From Scilla litardierei (taxonomy: Eukaryota; Streptophyta; Magnoliopsida; Asparagales; Asparagaceae): 64,000 nucleotides of DNA. Positions 9,885 through 21,728 of the stretch are shown here, one piece after another. Under the pieces are notes generated by a model. That model saw only the letters and a list, made by a program, of their open reading frames with translations. It searched no databases and was not told the origin of the DNA. How positions within the stretch are numbered: position 1 is the stretch's first letter; every line of letters begins with the position of its first letter. The stretch lies in NCBI GenBank assembly GCA_030789695.1, contig CM061132.1, forward strand, positions 157,648,817 through 157,712,816, in the 5' to 3' direction. Both the position numbers and the translations under genes were made by a program.

Positions 9885-12800
9885 TCAATAATGATTTTCA
9901 ATAATACACATTCTTTCAATATGTTCATTGAATGTCTTTGGTGGCAACCCTTTTGTTAACGGATCCGCAACAATGAGATTAGTGCTAATGTGTTCGATTG
10001 ACACTCTTCGTTTCTGAACTTCTTCTTTAACGGCAAAGTATTTTAATTCCATATGTCTAGCACCCTTAGAATACTTATCGTTTTGAGAAAAGAAGACCGT
10101 TGCGGTATTATCACAATAAATTTTCAACGGCTTGGCAATACCGTCGACAATTCCAAGTCCGGAAATAAAGTTTCACAGCCATTATCCATGGATGGTGGCC
10201 TCAAAACATCCCACAAACTCAGCCTTCATAGTGGATGCAGCAACGACAGACTGCTTTGCACTTTTCCACGAGACTGCTCCACCAGCTAAAAGAAATAGAT
10301 AGCCAAATGTGGATTTTCTGGAGCAACATCTGAATCTGAATATCCTATCACCTCAAGATGATCGGATCTCCTATAAGTGAGCATGTGATCTTTTGTCCCT
10401 TGCAAGTATCTAAGTACTTTCTTTGCAGCTTTCCAATGATCCAATCCTGGATTACTTTGATACCTGCCTAGCATTCCAACAGTAAAACCGATATCTGGTT
10501 TGGTGCAAGTTTGAGCATACATTAAGCTCCAAATAACCAATGTATAAGGAATTTGTTCCATTTGTTTGCGTTCCAACTCATTCTTTGGGCATTGTATAAT
10601 TCTAAATTTATCTCCTTTCTGAATTGGAACAACAGTACTTGCAGAGCATCTTTCCATCTTGAATCTCTCTAAAACTTTATTAATGTGTGCTTTCTGAGAC
10701 AATACCAACAATCCTTGTGATCTATCACGAAATATATCAATTTCAATCACATAGGATGCCTCACCTATATCTTTCATTTCAAAGTTTTTAGAGAGAAACT
10801 TCTTGGTCTCATATAATAAGCCAAGATCATTAATAGCAAGCAAGATATCATCAACATACAGAATCGGAAATATAAACTTGCTCTGATCAACGATGTTTTC
10901 TTTAAACAAAGGAATAGTATCATTAAGCTTAAGATACCATTGTTGATAAGCTTGTTTAAGTACGTATATTGACTTCTTAAGTTTACACACCATGTGTTCC
11001 TTTCCTTCAATTGAAAAACCTTCAAGTTGGTCCATATAAATTTCTTCATCTAAATTTTCATTCAGAAAGGCAGTTTTCACATCCATTTGATGAAGCTCCA
11101 AGTCATAATGAGCCACCATTGCCATAATAATTCTAAATGAGTCCTTTTTAGAAACTGGAGAAAAGGTTTATTTGTAGTCAACACCATCTTTCTGAGTAAA
11201 GCCTTTGGCAACAAGTCTCGCCTTGTATCGTTCGATATTGCCATTAGAGTCACGTTTGGTCTTAAAGACCCATTTACATCCAACTCTCTTACAACCTTTA
11301 GGCAACTCAATGAGATCCCAGACTTCATTATGATCCATTGATTTTTAACTCATCTTTCATGTCGTCTAACCATTTAGTAGAATTAGCATCTTTCATGGCT
11401 TGTGAAAACGAAACTGGATCTTCATCAATCCCCAAGTCAAATTCTGACTCTTGTAGATATACCACATAATCATCAAAAATAGCAGGCCTTCTTTGTCTTT
11501 GAGACCTTCTTATTACTGTCTATTGTGGTTCTTCTATTATAGGTTTATTGACAATCATTTCATTATAGAGTGTATGATCATTCATTTGTTGTTCTTATAA
11601 GTCGTTAAACTGTTCAACAACTATTGGAACAATAACCTTAGATAAAGTTGTAGGTAAAGGAACTTGTACCCTAACTTCTTTAATTTACACTTTACGTGGA
11701 TCCACACCCCCCTGATTTCACCATTTTCAATGAACCTAGCATTTCCATTTTCAACAATTCTTATACTATGGCCAGGACAGTAAAATCAATACCCTTTAGA
11801 ATTTTCTGGATAACCAATGAAAAATCCACTAGTTATTCTTGAGTCCAGTTTCTTTTCATGTGGATTATAAATTCTTACTTCCGCCGGGCAACTTCAAACA
11901 TGCAGGTGCCTTAAATTAGGTTTCCTCCCTGTCCACAGTTCAAAAGGAGTCTTTGAAACTGCTTTAGAAGGAACCCTGTTTAACAAATACATGTCGGTTT
12001 TCAAAGCATGTATCCACAATGATAAGGGTAAAGAAGAGTAACTCAGTATGCTCCTAACCATGTCCATTAACGTGCGATTATGCCTTTCTGCAACACGATT
12101 CTGTTGTTGTGTACCTGGCATTGTGTATTGAGCACATATACCACACTTTTCAAGAAATTTAGCAAATGGACCAGTGCATTGTCCAGTTTCATTATACTTT
12201 CCATAATATTCATCACCTCTGTCAGATCTGACAACTTTCACCGTTCTATCTAATTGTCTTTCAACCTCATTGATAAACACCTCTAAGGCATCTACTCATG
12301 CAACAAACAGACATAGCCATACCGTGAAAAATCATCAATAAAGGTAATAAAATACTTTTCTTTACCGAAAGTTGGAATGTCAAAAGGCCCATATATATCA
12401 GTGTGTACAATTTCAAGGAGCTGTGTACTTCTTGTGGCTGCTTTCTTAATTGTTTGTTTTGTATGTTTTCCTTTAATACAAGCCACACAAATACCAAGAT
12501 CAGTAAAATCCAAATCATGAAGGATTTCATTCTTTACTAATCTTTGTATTCTTTCCTTGGATATGTGATCCAAACGTTTATGCCACAAGTAAGCTGAATT
12601 TTCATCCACTAAACCATGTTTAGTACCAACATTATGATGCAAGATCAAAAGAGTCTCAGCAAAAAGATTATCAAGTTTAAATTTGTATAAACCATCATTT
12701 AGAGTACTGGAACCAACCAAGAGATTTTGCTTAAACAAAATGTAACATCCATTTCCAAATTTAAAGGAATATCCAACAACATCAAATCTAGATAAAGAAA

Positions 12801-13860
12801 CCAAATTGCGAGAAACAGAAGGTACATAAAGAGTCTGAAACAAATCTGAATGATGTCCAGTATCTAAAATTAAACGATAAGTTCCAATAGCTTCAACTGG
12901 AGCTTTGACTTGATTTCCCATAAAAACATACTCTTCATTTGGCCTTGTGATTCGAGTCGTAAGGAATTCTTGCATCGTATTAGAAACATGAGTGGTACAG
13001 CTAGAATCAAGCCACCAAGTATTATGAGGAACTTCAACTAAATTTGATTCGAAACATACGAAAGCAATAGACTTACTTTTCTTTTCGAACCATGCCTTGC
13101 GTTTCAGACAGTCTTTCTGAAAATGTCCAAGTTTTCCACAGAAACGACACTTAAGGTTGTTATGTTTCTTTTTCTGGATTTGAGCATTTGACCATTTACC
13201 TTAAGTAGTTCGTGCTTGCACTTTCCATACTTTTTAAGACTTTCTTTCTAGCTCCTTGATTGGTTAAAAGATGAACAGAATGAGTTTCCTGATTCTTAAG
13301 CCGTGTTTCCTCCCGAATAAGCATACTGTGAAGTTCATTCACATTCCATTTGTCTTTCATTATGTTATAGTCCATTTGGAACGGACCATACTCAGAAGGG
13401 AGTGAGTTTATAATAAACTGCACACGGAAATTCTCACCCACATTCATCCCCAAGGACTTAAGTCTTGCTTTTATATTCGTCATTTCAATGACATGCTCGT
13501 GCATGCTACGACTTACCATCAAACTTTATGGTGGTTAAAGTAGCCATTAATGTCACAGCAAGAGACTTATCAGTAGTTTAGGAACGCTCTTCCAAAAATT
13601 TCATGAATTCCTTAGCACTTTCACTTTTGGGAAGAGTAGACTTAATATTGTTTGCTACACTCATTCGCATAAACATCATGCTCAGTCTGTTTAATCTTTT
13701 GATTATGACTAAATATTACATATCTTAACATCATAATCATCTCCTCTTGTGCACATAATCCACGGAACCATGCTCTCTTAACTACATTTACGTTAATTCA
13801 TCATTTGTGAGCATAAGATTTTATTTTGGCACAAATTCACTTCCCAATGCATTATAAATG
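9885..13860 (-). pseudogene. Copia gag-pol polyprotein pseudogene
   Basis: Domains in minus-strand order: Gag C-terminal region (13196-13700, with SLPSEYGPFQ); a CCHC zinc knuckle CRFCGKLGHFQKDC (about 13100-13150); protease with WWLDSSCTTHVSN (about 12970-13020); GAG-pre-integrase motif HKRLDHIS; integrase with [25 protein letters not shown] and VAERHNRT (11894-12500); reverse transcriptase with DVKTAFLN and ILYVDDILL (10286-11125); RNase H ending LTKGLPPKTF (9885-10127). Several frameshifts and stops separate these blocks, near 10130-10290, 11126 and 12285 among others. It could not make a functional polyprotein. The Gag N-terminus is not recognised before the Athila insertion at 13899. Confidence 0.9.
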
Positions 13861-13959
13861 TCTACTATATTTTTAGGGATTTTTCTGGATTTTTCAGTTG
13901 TCCCGAAGGGGACTAAATCAACTCAAGAAGAGGAGTACATAACATGCGCATGTAGAAGG

Positions 13960-14370
13960 AATGACAGGCGCCTGGGCAACCAAACAGTCGACTGTCGGAA
14001 CAACAGCAGTCGCCTGCCGTTAAAGAGCCGGAGTTGAAGAAGCTGAAGCCCAACGACAGTCGCCTGCAAGAGGATTGACAGTCGACTGTAATAATGTACA
14101 GTCGACTGTCATTTTCGCATCAGTCGCCTGATTTTCCAAGATGCCTGAGGGAGCAAAAAGAGCCGAATTTCTGTTAATTTGATAATTATGCAATAGGTGA
14201 CTGACGCACAAAAGACAGTCGCATGTGGATCACACAAGCGACTGTGATTTTCAAGACAGTCACCTGTCTCCCTTTGAAAGCCATGCTATCCACCAACCAG
14301 GCGACTGTCTGACCAACAACAATCGCCTGTCATCAGTCGACTGGTGTTTGTTCAGCAGTCGACTGATCGG
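13960..14370. repeat. Array of CAGTCGACTG / CAGTCGCCTG palindromes
   Basis: About 18 boxes match CAGTCG[A/C]CTG or degenerate forms (for example ACAGTCGACTGT near 13984 and 14098, CAGTCGCCTG near 14010). They are separated by unrelated sequence at irregular spacing of about 15-35 bases. The last box (about 14356) is about 130 bases upstream of the TATA box. Confidence 0.8.
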
Positions 14371-14487
14371 GGTTTTTCGCCCAAATTCTGGGCGGCGAGA
14401 AACGGGTTTTTCTTAACCCGATTTCTCTCCGGTTGCTGTGAACCGTTGGATGACATTTTGGATGGATGAGATGCAACCCCTAGGGGG

Positions 14488-14494
14488 TATAAAA
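14488..14494 (+). promoter_or_regulatory. Athila A LTR TATA box
   Basis: TATAAAA lies within GGGGGTATAAAACAC, downstream of the palindrome array and upstream of the hairpin set. It is the likely transcription start region of the element. Confidence 0.6.
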
Positions 14495-14952
14495 CACTAC
14501 TATTCAGATGTAATAAATATAGAGCTTAATCTTTTACTATTTTTCGGTCATCTTCTTCCTTAAGAAGTAGATTAGGGTTTTGGAGAGTTTTGAGTTTGTT
14601 GATCTCGTTTTTGCTGTTGCAGAGATTGATTGCTGCTAACGGAAGCTAGTATTTGGTGACAAATCTCCAACCTTCTTGCTATTATACATTTGCTTTCATT
14701 TCTTGTATTGAACTATGTCTATTCTATGAATGATTATTCTATTTTTGATATGTTAGGCTAGATTCATTGTGTGGGTGTTTTGGATTGATGTAGGATGTCT
14801 TGATTGCCTTGCTAGTGTTAATTTCCAGCACCTCTTTGTTAATCCATGTTGTTGGGTGAAATAAGCTTATGATTAATTGGATTTTATACTATCCATGGAG
14901 GAGCCGCAGAACGGTGGTACTTCGTAATTGTTGCACCTATGTATCTAATGTG

Positions 14953-15280
14953 TATTGCGTATCTTGAAATGAATGCAAGACCCCTTCAATCCATATTTCA
15001 TAATTTAGAGGTTTGATTCACCCAATAGCCCAAATTGGTAATTGGTTTGTAACATATTTATCGAATCGTGCATTACCCGAAAGGGGCCGCAGAACGGTGG
15101 TTGTGTGATGCGCAACACAACTTACATGCACTACTCTCACATACCTTGAAATGGGTGTGAGAGTGATTCATGAGCTTTAATTAGGATAAGAACCCAATTA
15201 GCAATTACCTTTGGTGCACCCCATATGTGCTTAATTGATTTATTCCCCGATCCTCATACCTTGAAATGGATGAGTGATCG
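14953..15280 (+). repeat. Three hairpins sharing the loop ACCTTGAAATGG
   Basis: Hairpin 1 (about 14953-14978): TTGCGT / ATGCAA around ATCTTGAAATGA. Hairpin 2 (15133-15164): ACTCTCACA / TGTGAGAGT around TACCTTGAAATGGG. Hairpin 3 (15248-15280): CGATCCTCAT / ATGAGTGATCG, with one bulged base, around ACCTTGAAATGG. The loops are near-identical while the stems are unrelated. The set is about 470-790 bases downstream of the TATA box, so it should be in the transcript. A separate 15-base phrase, GCCGCAGAACGGTGG, is repeated at 14903 and 15086. Confidence 0.75.
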
Positions 15281-15600
15281 AGTTATCATGGAATTAACAT
15301 TTAGCAGAGCAATTGAGTAATACTACCGATATCCTCAACACCCACACTCTCGATCTCCCTTGGATCCAAATCTTAGGACAACAACCTAACTCTAGGGTAC
15401 TTAGATAAATCATATATACAAACAATCATTCACCCTCAAAGGGTGGTTAGAACCCTCAGCCACTCTTTACATGCTCTGACTATTTGTATGAATTTGCAGA
15501 TTAGTTCCGTCTCTGTAGATACGATCTCGTACTCACCGGGTATATTATTTGCCGACCCGTACACTTACGAGTATCACCTTTCAGGTCTAGTCAAGCAAAT

Positions 15601-15618
15601 TGGCGCCGTTGCCAGGGA
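15601..15618 (+). other. Athila A primer-binding site
   Basis: TGGCGCCGTTGCCAGGGA matches, apart from one base, the TGGCGCCGTTGCCGGGGA typical of Athila/Tat gypsy elements (tRNA-Asp type). It begins seven bases after the LTR end. Confidence 0.85.
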
Positions 15619-17002
15619 CGGTGTATCTTCATTTCATACCTTAGTTTTTGTCGTGAAAATTTGGTGAGATCTTTCCATTCTATTGTTTATATTCATTGTG
15701 GATATCCAATTTTGTTTTTTTAATTTATATAATCATCAAAATTATAAAAATTAGGTTAATATTGGCAGGTTTTGGCTTGAACTCAATTGTCTAGTTTATG
15801 TGGTTAAGGACTCCTCAAACACATAGACTAGTAAGAAACATAGACATGGCCGATAATAATACCAATACCAATGGTAATGACAACACCAATCATAGTGACG
15901 ACGATCACTCTGAACATGAGGGTGATCGAAGTTTGAGATATGTGTTGAGACCGAGAAGGTCTGCTACCGGCTCATGCATTGTGCTTCCAGCCGATGCGAA
16001 TTTCTTTAGCCCAAGACCTGGGATATTTCAAATTCTCTCCACTTTTCATGGTGTAGAGAGGGAGAACCCTTATTTACATATAAAGGATTTCGAAGATGTC
16101 TGCCTCACATGTTCTGATGGGAAGGCTAGCAATGAAACCATTTATCTTAAACTGTTTCCTTTTTCTTTAAAGGATAAAGCTAAAAATTGGTTTAATGCTA
16201 TACCTCCTCATACTATTAACTCCTGGTTGACAATGCAAGCTGAATTTCTGAAAAAGTTTTTTCCCTTGCACATGACTCAAGGATTAAAGCGGCAAATGGA
16301 AAACTTTTCTCAGAAGCCAAACGAAAGCTTTGATATCACTTGGGAAAGGTTCAAGGAGCTGCTACTAGCATGTCCACACCATGGATTGATGAATACCGTC
16401 TCATCGGTTTCTTTTATGACGGACTCATCCCATCCATGAAACAATTAGTGGAAATGATGTGCAACGGGGAATTCCTGGATAAGACACCAGAGGAGGCATG
16501 TGATTATTTAGAATCCATAGCTAAGAATGTGCAAAGTTGGGAGGCGACTCCCGAATCTGGGAGAAGAGAATTACCTCAACCTTTGGCCCGTGGAGGTCTC
16601 TTTACATTGACCCAAGAGGAAGCCTTAGAAGCAAGAATGGAGGCCCTCATTTGCAAGTGACTTGAAGGGTTGCAGTTGAAAGGAGTGAAGCCGTGACAGT
16701 TGGTGGGACCGGAAAGGTGCTCTCTCTCAAGCGCAAGAGTCCGTACAAGTAGTAAAATCTGGGAGTCCAGATGTCGAATCCACGGGAAGAAATCTGTTAC
16801 AACCACAATTCAAATCAAATAGAAATCCTACGAAAAGAAACTAACCACTTCAACAATGGTGGTGATGGTGGTGTGAATGGGGATACGTGAATGATATAAA
16901 CATAGAAAATCGTGTCTGAAAATATCTATAAAAAGTATGCACATGGTATGGGTTCGTTAGGATCGATGATTCGTATTAATTTGGTTGATAGGTATAACGC
17001 AA

Positions 17003-17255
17003 TGAATTCTCCTTTTGGGATCAATTCACCGGAAAATACCCAATATAACTCAATGAATTCTCCTTTTGGGAGCAATTCATCGGAAGATGCCCTTTTGGGG
17101 GTTCAAACACAATATTCAATGAGATCGTCGCTAAAGTTATACTACGACATGAAACTCTCTTTTGGAGAGATCAAAACTACAGTATGAAACTCCCTTTTGG
17201 GGAGATCAAAACTCACCCTTTTGGGGCGATCATCAACTAAATCAATTCTTTTGGA
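17003..17255 (-). repeat. About seven small hairpins sharing the loop TTTTG
   Basis: Seen on the plus strand: TGAATT / AATTCA around CTCCTTTTGGGATC (17003); ATGAATT / AATTCAT (17053); CTCTC / GAGAG around TTTTG (about 17155); CTCCC / GGGAG around TTTTG (about 17190); weaker copies near 17088 and 17215; ATTC / GAAT around TTTTG (about 17245). Loops are constant and stems differ. The set lies about 400-660 bases downstream of the minus-strand TATA box. Confidence 0.65.
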
Positions 17256-17654
17256 ATCTGAAAAAGTCGATTTACGAACAAAGATTACAATTTTAGCGAC
17301 GTTTAACGATTTAGCACATGGAATACAACCAAACTAACACAAATTATATCCCCTAACTACTCCATACCATGCACAAATAAGATTTAGCTACTCATCATGC
17401 AATAATAAACAACTTTCATATCAAAATACATCAAGATTATAGCAAAATACGATGAAAAACACTAAAATACGATGTAGAAGTCTAGAAATATATCACCAAA
17501 TCTCCAAGTTTCGACTTCAAACTCTCTGGAAATAATAATACAAGCCTCTGGAATTTTACAGAATTTTTCAGGGGGAAAATACGGCTCCTAGAGCCTCCAA
17601 TACGCCCAAAATACGCCCCAATCTGCTTGAATACGCCCAAAAACCCTAAAAATA

Positions 17655-17664
17655 CCTTATATAG
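17655..17664 (-). promoter_or_regulatory. Solo-LTR TATA box
   Basis: The minus strand reads CTATATAAGG in an otherwise GC-mixed region, between the upstream palindromes and the downstream hairpin set. Confidence 0.5.
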
Positions 17665-17844
17665 AGAGATTGCGGATTTAATTAGCTTAACGGGTCAAAA
17701 CCCGCACCAAATTACGCCCAAACCCGCACCCGCGAGCCGTCGCTATTATCAACCTTTGGATCCTTGCGGGATCGCGTCTCGTGTCGACACGTGGCACTCG
17801 GATCCGAACCTGCTTCGTTTGCATCCGATTTCGAATCGGATTTC

Positions 17845-18345
17845 CTCAGAGCCGTTGGATCGCACATCCTAGGGTCCTTGGAGTGCCACGTTGCCCTGAT
17901 CAATGTCGCCCAGCGCTGCTTCGCTTGGAGCCTCCGTTGTCCGTTGGATCATCATCCGACGCCCCACAATAACCCACGCCGCTTGCTTTAGAATCAGCCG
18001 CATCCGCTTCCCTCCTTGAATCCCATTCGTCGATAGAGGCGGGAAATCTCTGTGATTGTGACGCGTGGCCAAGATTTGGCGCTTTCGATTCGCCTTCGGG
18101 TTGGTGATGTCCGTTGGATTCGAATCCAACGGTCTACGCAATTCCAAATCGCCCCGAGCGTCTGTGTCGTCGGATATGGCGGGGAGTGCTTGGATTGAAG
18201 CCACGTGGAAGCGGAAGAAGGACCCGCAGCGTTGCGTTCAGCTCTGATTGGAGCCGTTAGATCGAGATCTAACGGTCCGTTTTAAGCCGCGTCGTCGCTG
18301 TTAATGCCTGTTGGATGAAGGCGTGGGCCGTCGGATGATTGCCAC
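17845..18345. repeat. Dispersed CCGTTGGAT/ATCCAACGG inverted motifs
   Basis: Boxes occur near 17852, 17940, 18110-18131 (a perfect palindrome TCCGTTGGATTCGAATCCAA extending into CGG), 18252-18275 (CCGTTAGATCGAGATCTAACGG) and 18329. They lie in the putative U3 of the minus-oriented LTR. Confidence 0.55.
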
Positions 18346-20362
18346 GTGGCGTAGAGAAGCGGCCGTATTTTCGTATTTTGAATCGTATTTCGACCGTATT
18401 TCTTCAATTAAATGGTATTCTGCATTCAAAAATTCATAGTAATTAGCACAGGCCTCAGAAAAATACAAATAAATACTCGTTGGAATCGTGAGATCGAGAC
18501 CAAGCTATGAAAAATATAAAATGTGCAGAATTGCATCGTGAAATGCTGTTTTGTGCTCAAATAGTGTGTTTTCTCTAATAAATAAATGTGTAGAAAATAC
18601 GTATGAATTAGAGAACAATGTAGCATCACATGAGCACAAAATAGGGCTAAATGGGGGGTTAAATATGTAATATTGAATCCGAATCAACAGTTGGTAATGA
18701 ATGGCTATGTAACCTTTGTAGTAGCGCATACCATGGCATCAACCAATGTCCCAACATGCCGCTAGAAAAGGAAGTATTTCAAGACCACACACAAGTGAAT
18801 TATGTGGCGAATTCCAACCAAGGGCAAGGATACAACAATTCCAACGATCAAGGCCCGAGCTAGAGAAGTAGTTCGAATTTGAGTTGGGCCCCCCAAAGAT
18901 AACAACAAGCTCAACCATCGTATCGTCCACCCCCTTCAACAACAACAATCAACAAGGCATCCAAAGGAGGAAGGATGAAACAAATAAGCTCCATGTGCAA
19001 TCTTTGAGCGACACGTTGCAACAATTTATCCAAATGCAAACGACGCAAAATCAATACAATTTTCAACAATGGCAAAATTACAGTAAACCCAAGCGCAACA
19101 CCAACAACAATTTCAATAACTCAATGAGAACATGGCGAAGCTTGTGGAAACTCTAGAGAAGGGCAAGCTTCCGGCACAACCACTTCCCAACCCCAACATG
19201 AATTCATCTTCGGGAGGACCCAACATCAATTCTTGTCAAGCGGTGACAACTTTGAGGAGTGGTTGAGAAATTGAGAAGCCGGCACCATCGAGAGTCGAGG
19301 CGGAGATAGTTATGGAGAATGAGACCACCCCAAATGAAGAGGTGCAAGAGGAAAGATCGGACAAAGACAACCATTCCGAGGAAATCGTCATTGAAGAGCC
19401 CAAGCCATACATTCCTCTCGCACCATTCCCTCAAAGGCTTCAACCTCCGTAGAAAGATAAGTTTCAACCCGAAATCCGCGAAAATTTCAAAAATGTCAAA
19501 TTAATATTCTTCTTCTTGATGCAATAAATCAAATTCCCGCATATGCTAAATTTTTAAAAGATTTGTGCACAGTTAAGATGAATGTTAGTGTTAAGAAAAA
19601 GGCCTTCCTAACACAACTAGTTAGTGTTATTGTGCAACACAACACTCCTACTAAATACAAGGATCTAGGCTCACCTATAATCACATGCATCATAGGAACC
19701 AAAATGATAGTGCAAGCCCTCCTTAATTTAGGTTCGAGTGTTATCATTTTGCCATATGACTTGTACGTGCAATTAGGACTCGGAGAATTGAAATCTACAC
19801 CCATTATTCTCCAATTGGCCCATAAATCCATCAAGGTCCCAAGGGTAGCAGAGAGGACGTGCTTGTCCAAGTGGACAAATTTTACTACCTGGTGGACTTT
19901 GTCGTGTTGGACATTCTTGGACCTCAAACCAAGACACCAACCCCCATCATCTTAGGTAAACCATTACTAGCCACAAGCAATGCTATAATCAATTGTAGGG
20001 ATGATCAAATTAAGATCTCTTTTGGCAACATGACCCTTGACTTAAACATTTTTAATGCTTGTAAGTTGCCATCGGGGGATGGTGAGTTTGAGGATGCTTG
20101 CATGATTGAGACTCTAGTTGAAGAGCATTTTGATGCGGAGTTTGTTGAAGCGCTAAATTTTGTAAAGCATTTTTGTGAAAATATTGACGCCGACTGTTTT
20201 TTGCAGGAAGTTGGCGGGGTGACTAAGTGGATGCCATCTTTTGAGCCGCTACCGTTGGACACACCATACCAAAGGCCATCGAAGCTGGAACACCCATCCT
20301 TGGATTTGAAGCCGTTGCCGCCATATTTAAAGTATGCATTTCTTGGGGAATCCGGCACATAA

Positions 20363-20754
20363 AATGACTGAAATACAAATATTCATATAAACATCATAAA
20401 GGTTAAGAATTTCATGCCTACAAAGAATTGGCCATTGAATAGTTGAATAACAAACAGAATCATTGTTTCGAAAGTCCATAGATACGAAGGGGGTACTCGT
20501 TTCACATCTGACAGATCTCTTTCTATCAAAAATAGGTACTAGTTTCTGGTCTCGCTCCCTTCGCCCGTCAAGCGACTGTTTCCGCCTCTCATTAATATCG
20601 TGAACAATTTATAACAGCATTAATTCTATAAATTTGTTAATTTTGACATTAATCACTAGTTATTAATCACGGAATTAATACTACAATAAATTCAGGGCCT
20701 TTTATATAAAAAAGAAATAGATAAACATGAACGGAAAGTCATATGTTCTTAGAA
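20363..20754 (-). other. Copia 5' leader remnant
   Basis: This AT-rich stretch lies between the end of the inserted Athila fragment and the copia primer-binding site. No coding content is seen. The right junction of the Athila insertion lies near 20362, where its reading frame ends, but no LTR or target duplication marks it. Confidence 0.4.
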
Positions 20755-20770
20755 CCTGGCTCTGATACCA
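20755..20770 (-). other. Copia primer-binding site, initiator tRNA-Met type
   Basis: The minus strand reads TGGTATCAGAGCCAGG directly inside the right LTR. This is the standard plant copia primer-binding site complementary to the 3' end of initiator tRNA-Met. It fixes the right LTR as the 5' LTR and the element as minus-strand. Confidence 0.9.
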
Positions 20771-21138
20771 CGATATAGCAATACTTTAAATATGGAAATT
20801 AAATCCTAAGTTTGCCTAAACATGATACCAAGATCTTAAAACAAATGATTATCACATTCAATAGTTAGGAGAAAACATACCTTGAGTCATAGTAACTTCT
20901 TTGGAAAGATGAATTGTTTAGAAGAGAAAATCAAGCCATGAAATCTGGTTCCTCTCCCTTTCACCGGTTTGTATTCCTCATTAATTTCTTTGATGGAGAA
21001 AGAAATTATGCATTAATCGGGTACAGAGAGGACCACTTCTATTTAAAGAATTTAAGCACACTTTCCATCATTGTGTGCGGTTATTGAAACGGTTATGGAA
21101 ACTAATTAATGGCACATAGGCCAAACTAAAATCCAACA
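20771..21138 (-). repeat. 5' LTR of the minus-strand copia
   Basis: This partner of 9131-9515 ends at ATCCAACA (21131-21138). The inner end abuts the primer-binding site. Many substitutions and small indels separate the two copies, so the insertion is old compared with the gypsy elements further right. Confidence 0.8.
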
Positions 21139-21574
21139 TTCCATGGTTACTTCGTAAATGATAAAATCACTTGGATTGATCAACAACATTGAGATTGTGT
21201 CTTACACGTGCATCACAACGGCATAACAAATGCTTATAGCACCAAAATGAGATCTAATTCAACATTTTCACACAGTCCTACTTTTCGTATTCGAAACTGA
21301 AAGGACCGAATCGGCCTATGGCTTGTAGGGGATTATGAAAAATAGCGGGAGTACGGCAGCGGAGGCTGCTACAAGAAGAAGATGAAGATGAGGGAGGCTG
21401 ATGAAAAGGGTAAAAGAGGAAAAGGTTGGGATATTAAGTTGTTTGTAAAGTAAAAATGATTTTTAATTTGCTAGAATGTGCATGTAAAGTTGCCGTGGGG
21501 AGAGCAATTTGGTCTGTGCACATAGTAACACCCACTATTACCATCAAATTTTATAAACCGGAGGTAAATATCTG
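21139..21574. other. Flanking non-repeat DNA between two copia insertions
   Basis: No ORF or transposon hallmark is recognised. It may be the original 3' flank of the epoxide hydrolase gene, displaced by the copia at 21580. Confidence 0.35.
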
Positions 21575-21579
21575 GAAAC

Positions 21580-21728
21580 TGTTGTGAACGGTTATTTAAC
21601 CGTGTTGGTTAAGATTCTGGGCTATCCTAGAGATATGCACATATCATTGTAAACCCATCTTTGTACTCTCCCTATTGCCTATAAATAAAGAGCTGGGGGC
21701 TCCCTCCCCCAGTAGTTGATTCATAACA
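21580..21728 (+). repeat. Copia 5' LTR (149 bp)
   Basis: It begins TGTTGTGAACGG and ends TTCATAACA. TATAAATA is at 21680-21687. The next bases, CGTTATCAGCACGAGCC, are the candidate primer-binding region. Confidence 0.92.

Larger units (their letters stand above)
13899..15593 (+). repeat. 5' LTR of Athila A
   Basis: The right edge is set by TAGTCA (15588-15593) just before the primer-binding site. The left edge TGTCCCGAAGG (13899) is chosen by the TG rule and by the start of the palindrome array soon after, so it is uncertain. From left to right the LTR holds the palindrome array, a TATA box at 14488 and the shared-loop hairpins at 14953-15280. Confidence 0.6.
16701..18686 (-). mobile_element. 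Solo LTR inserted in Athila A gag, minus orientation
   Basis: The unit begins TGGTGGGACCGG and ends CCGAATCA, and is flanked by the 5-bp duplication ACAGT (16696-16700 and 18687-18691). The host gag zinc knuckle continues directly across it. No coding content or internal region is present, so it is a solo LTR left by recombination. Minus orientation is supported by a TATA box at 17655-17664 (CTATATAAGG). Downstream of it are shared-loop hairpins and upstream are CCGTTGGAT palindromes, the same order as in the Athila LTRs. Confidence 0.75.
13899..20362 (+). mobile_element. Athila-type Ty3/gypsy element (Athila A), truncated
   Basis: A plus-strand 5' LTR (13899-15593) is followed by the PBS TGGCGCCGTTGCCAGGGA and gag-protease (15846-20362). 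The sequence stops after the conserved LKPLPPYLKYAFLGES region that precedes reverse transcriptase. Reverse transcriptase, integrase and the 3' LTR are absent. It sits inside the minus-strand copia and is itself interrupted by a solo LTR at 16701-18686. Confidence 0.8.
15846..20362 (+). pseudogene. Athila A gag-protease pseudogene, split by a solo LTR
   Basis: Gag begins MADNNTNT and carries the retrotransposon Gag core (FHGVERENPYLH, LFPFSLKDKAKNWF, WERFKELLLACPHHG). A one-base loss near 16387 and another near 16690 shift the frame, and TGA at 16658 stops it. A solo LTR (16701-18686) interrupts the region just before the zinc knuckle, which resumes as CNLCSSAYHGINQC near 18711-18750. The protease region follows (19529-20362), with AKFLKDL and an active-site segment NLGSS where relatives have DLGAS. 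The aspartate is therefore lost. A further frameshift near 19860 precedes LGKPLLATSNA. The gene is inactive. Confidence 0.85.
9131..21138 (-). mobile_element. Ty1/copia element on the minus strand, interrupted by an Athila-type gypsy
   Basis: LTR-like direct repeats lie at 9131-9515 and 20771-21138 in the same orientation. Beside the right copy is a classic initiator-methionine primer-binding site. Beside the left copy the minus strand carries a purine run, GTGGGAGAA. Between them is a minus-strand gag-pol pseudogene (9885-13860), then the inserted Athila element (13899-20362), then copia leader (20363-20754). I found no clear 5-bp target duplication (right flank TTCCA). Confidence 0.8.

Noticed and set aside
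16701..18686. Mutator-like element with a 9-bp duplication ACAGTTGGT
   Set aside because: The flanks could be read this way, but the ends lack terminal inverted repeats. TG...CA ends, a 5-bp duplication, a TATA box and LTR-like modules fit a solo LTR better.
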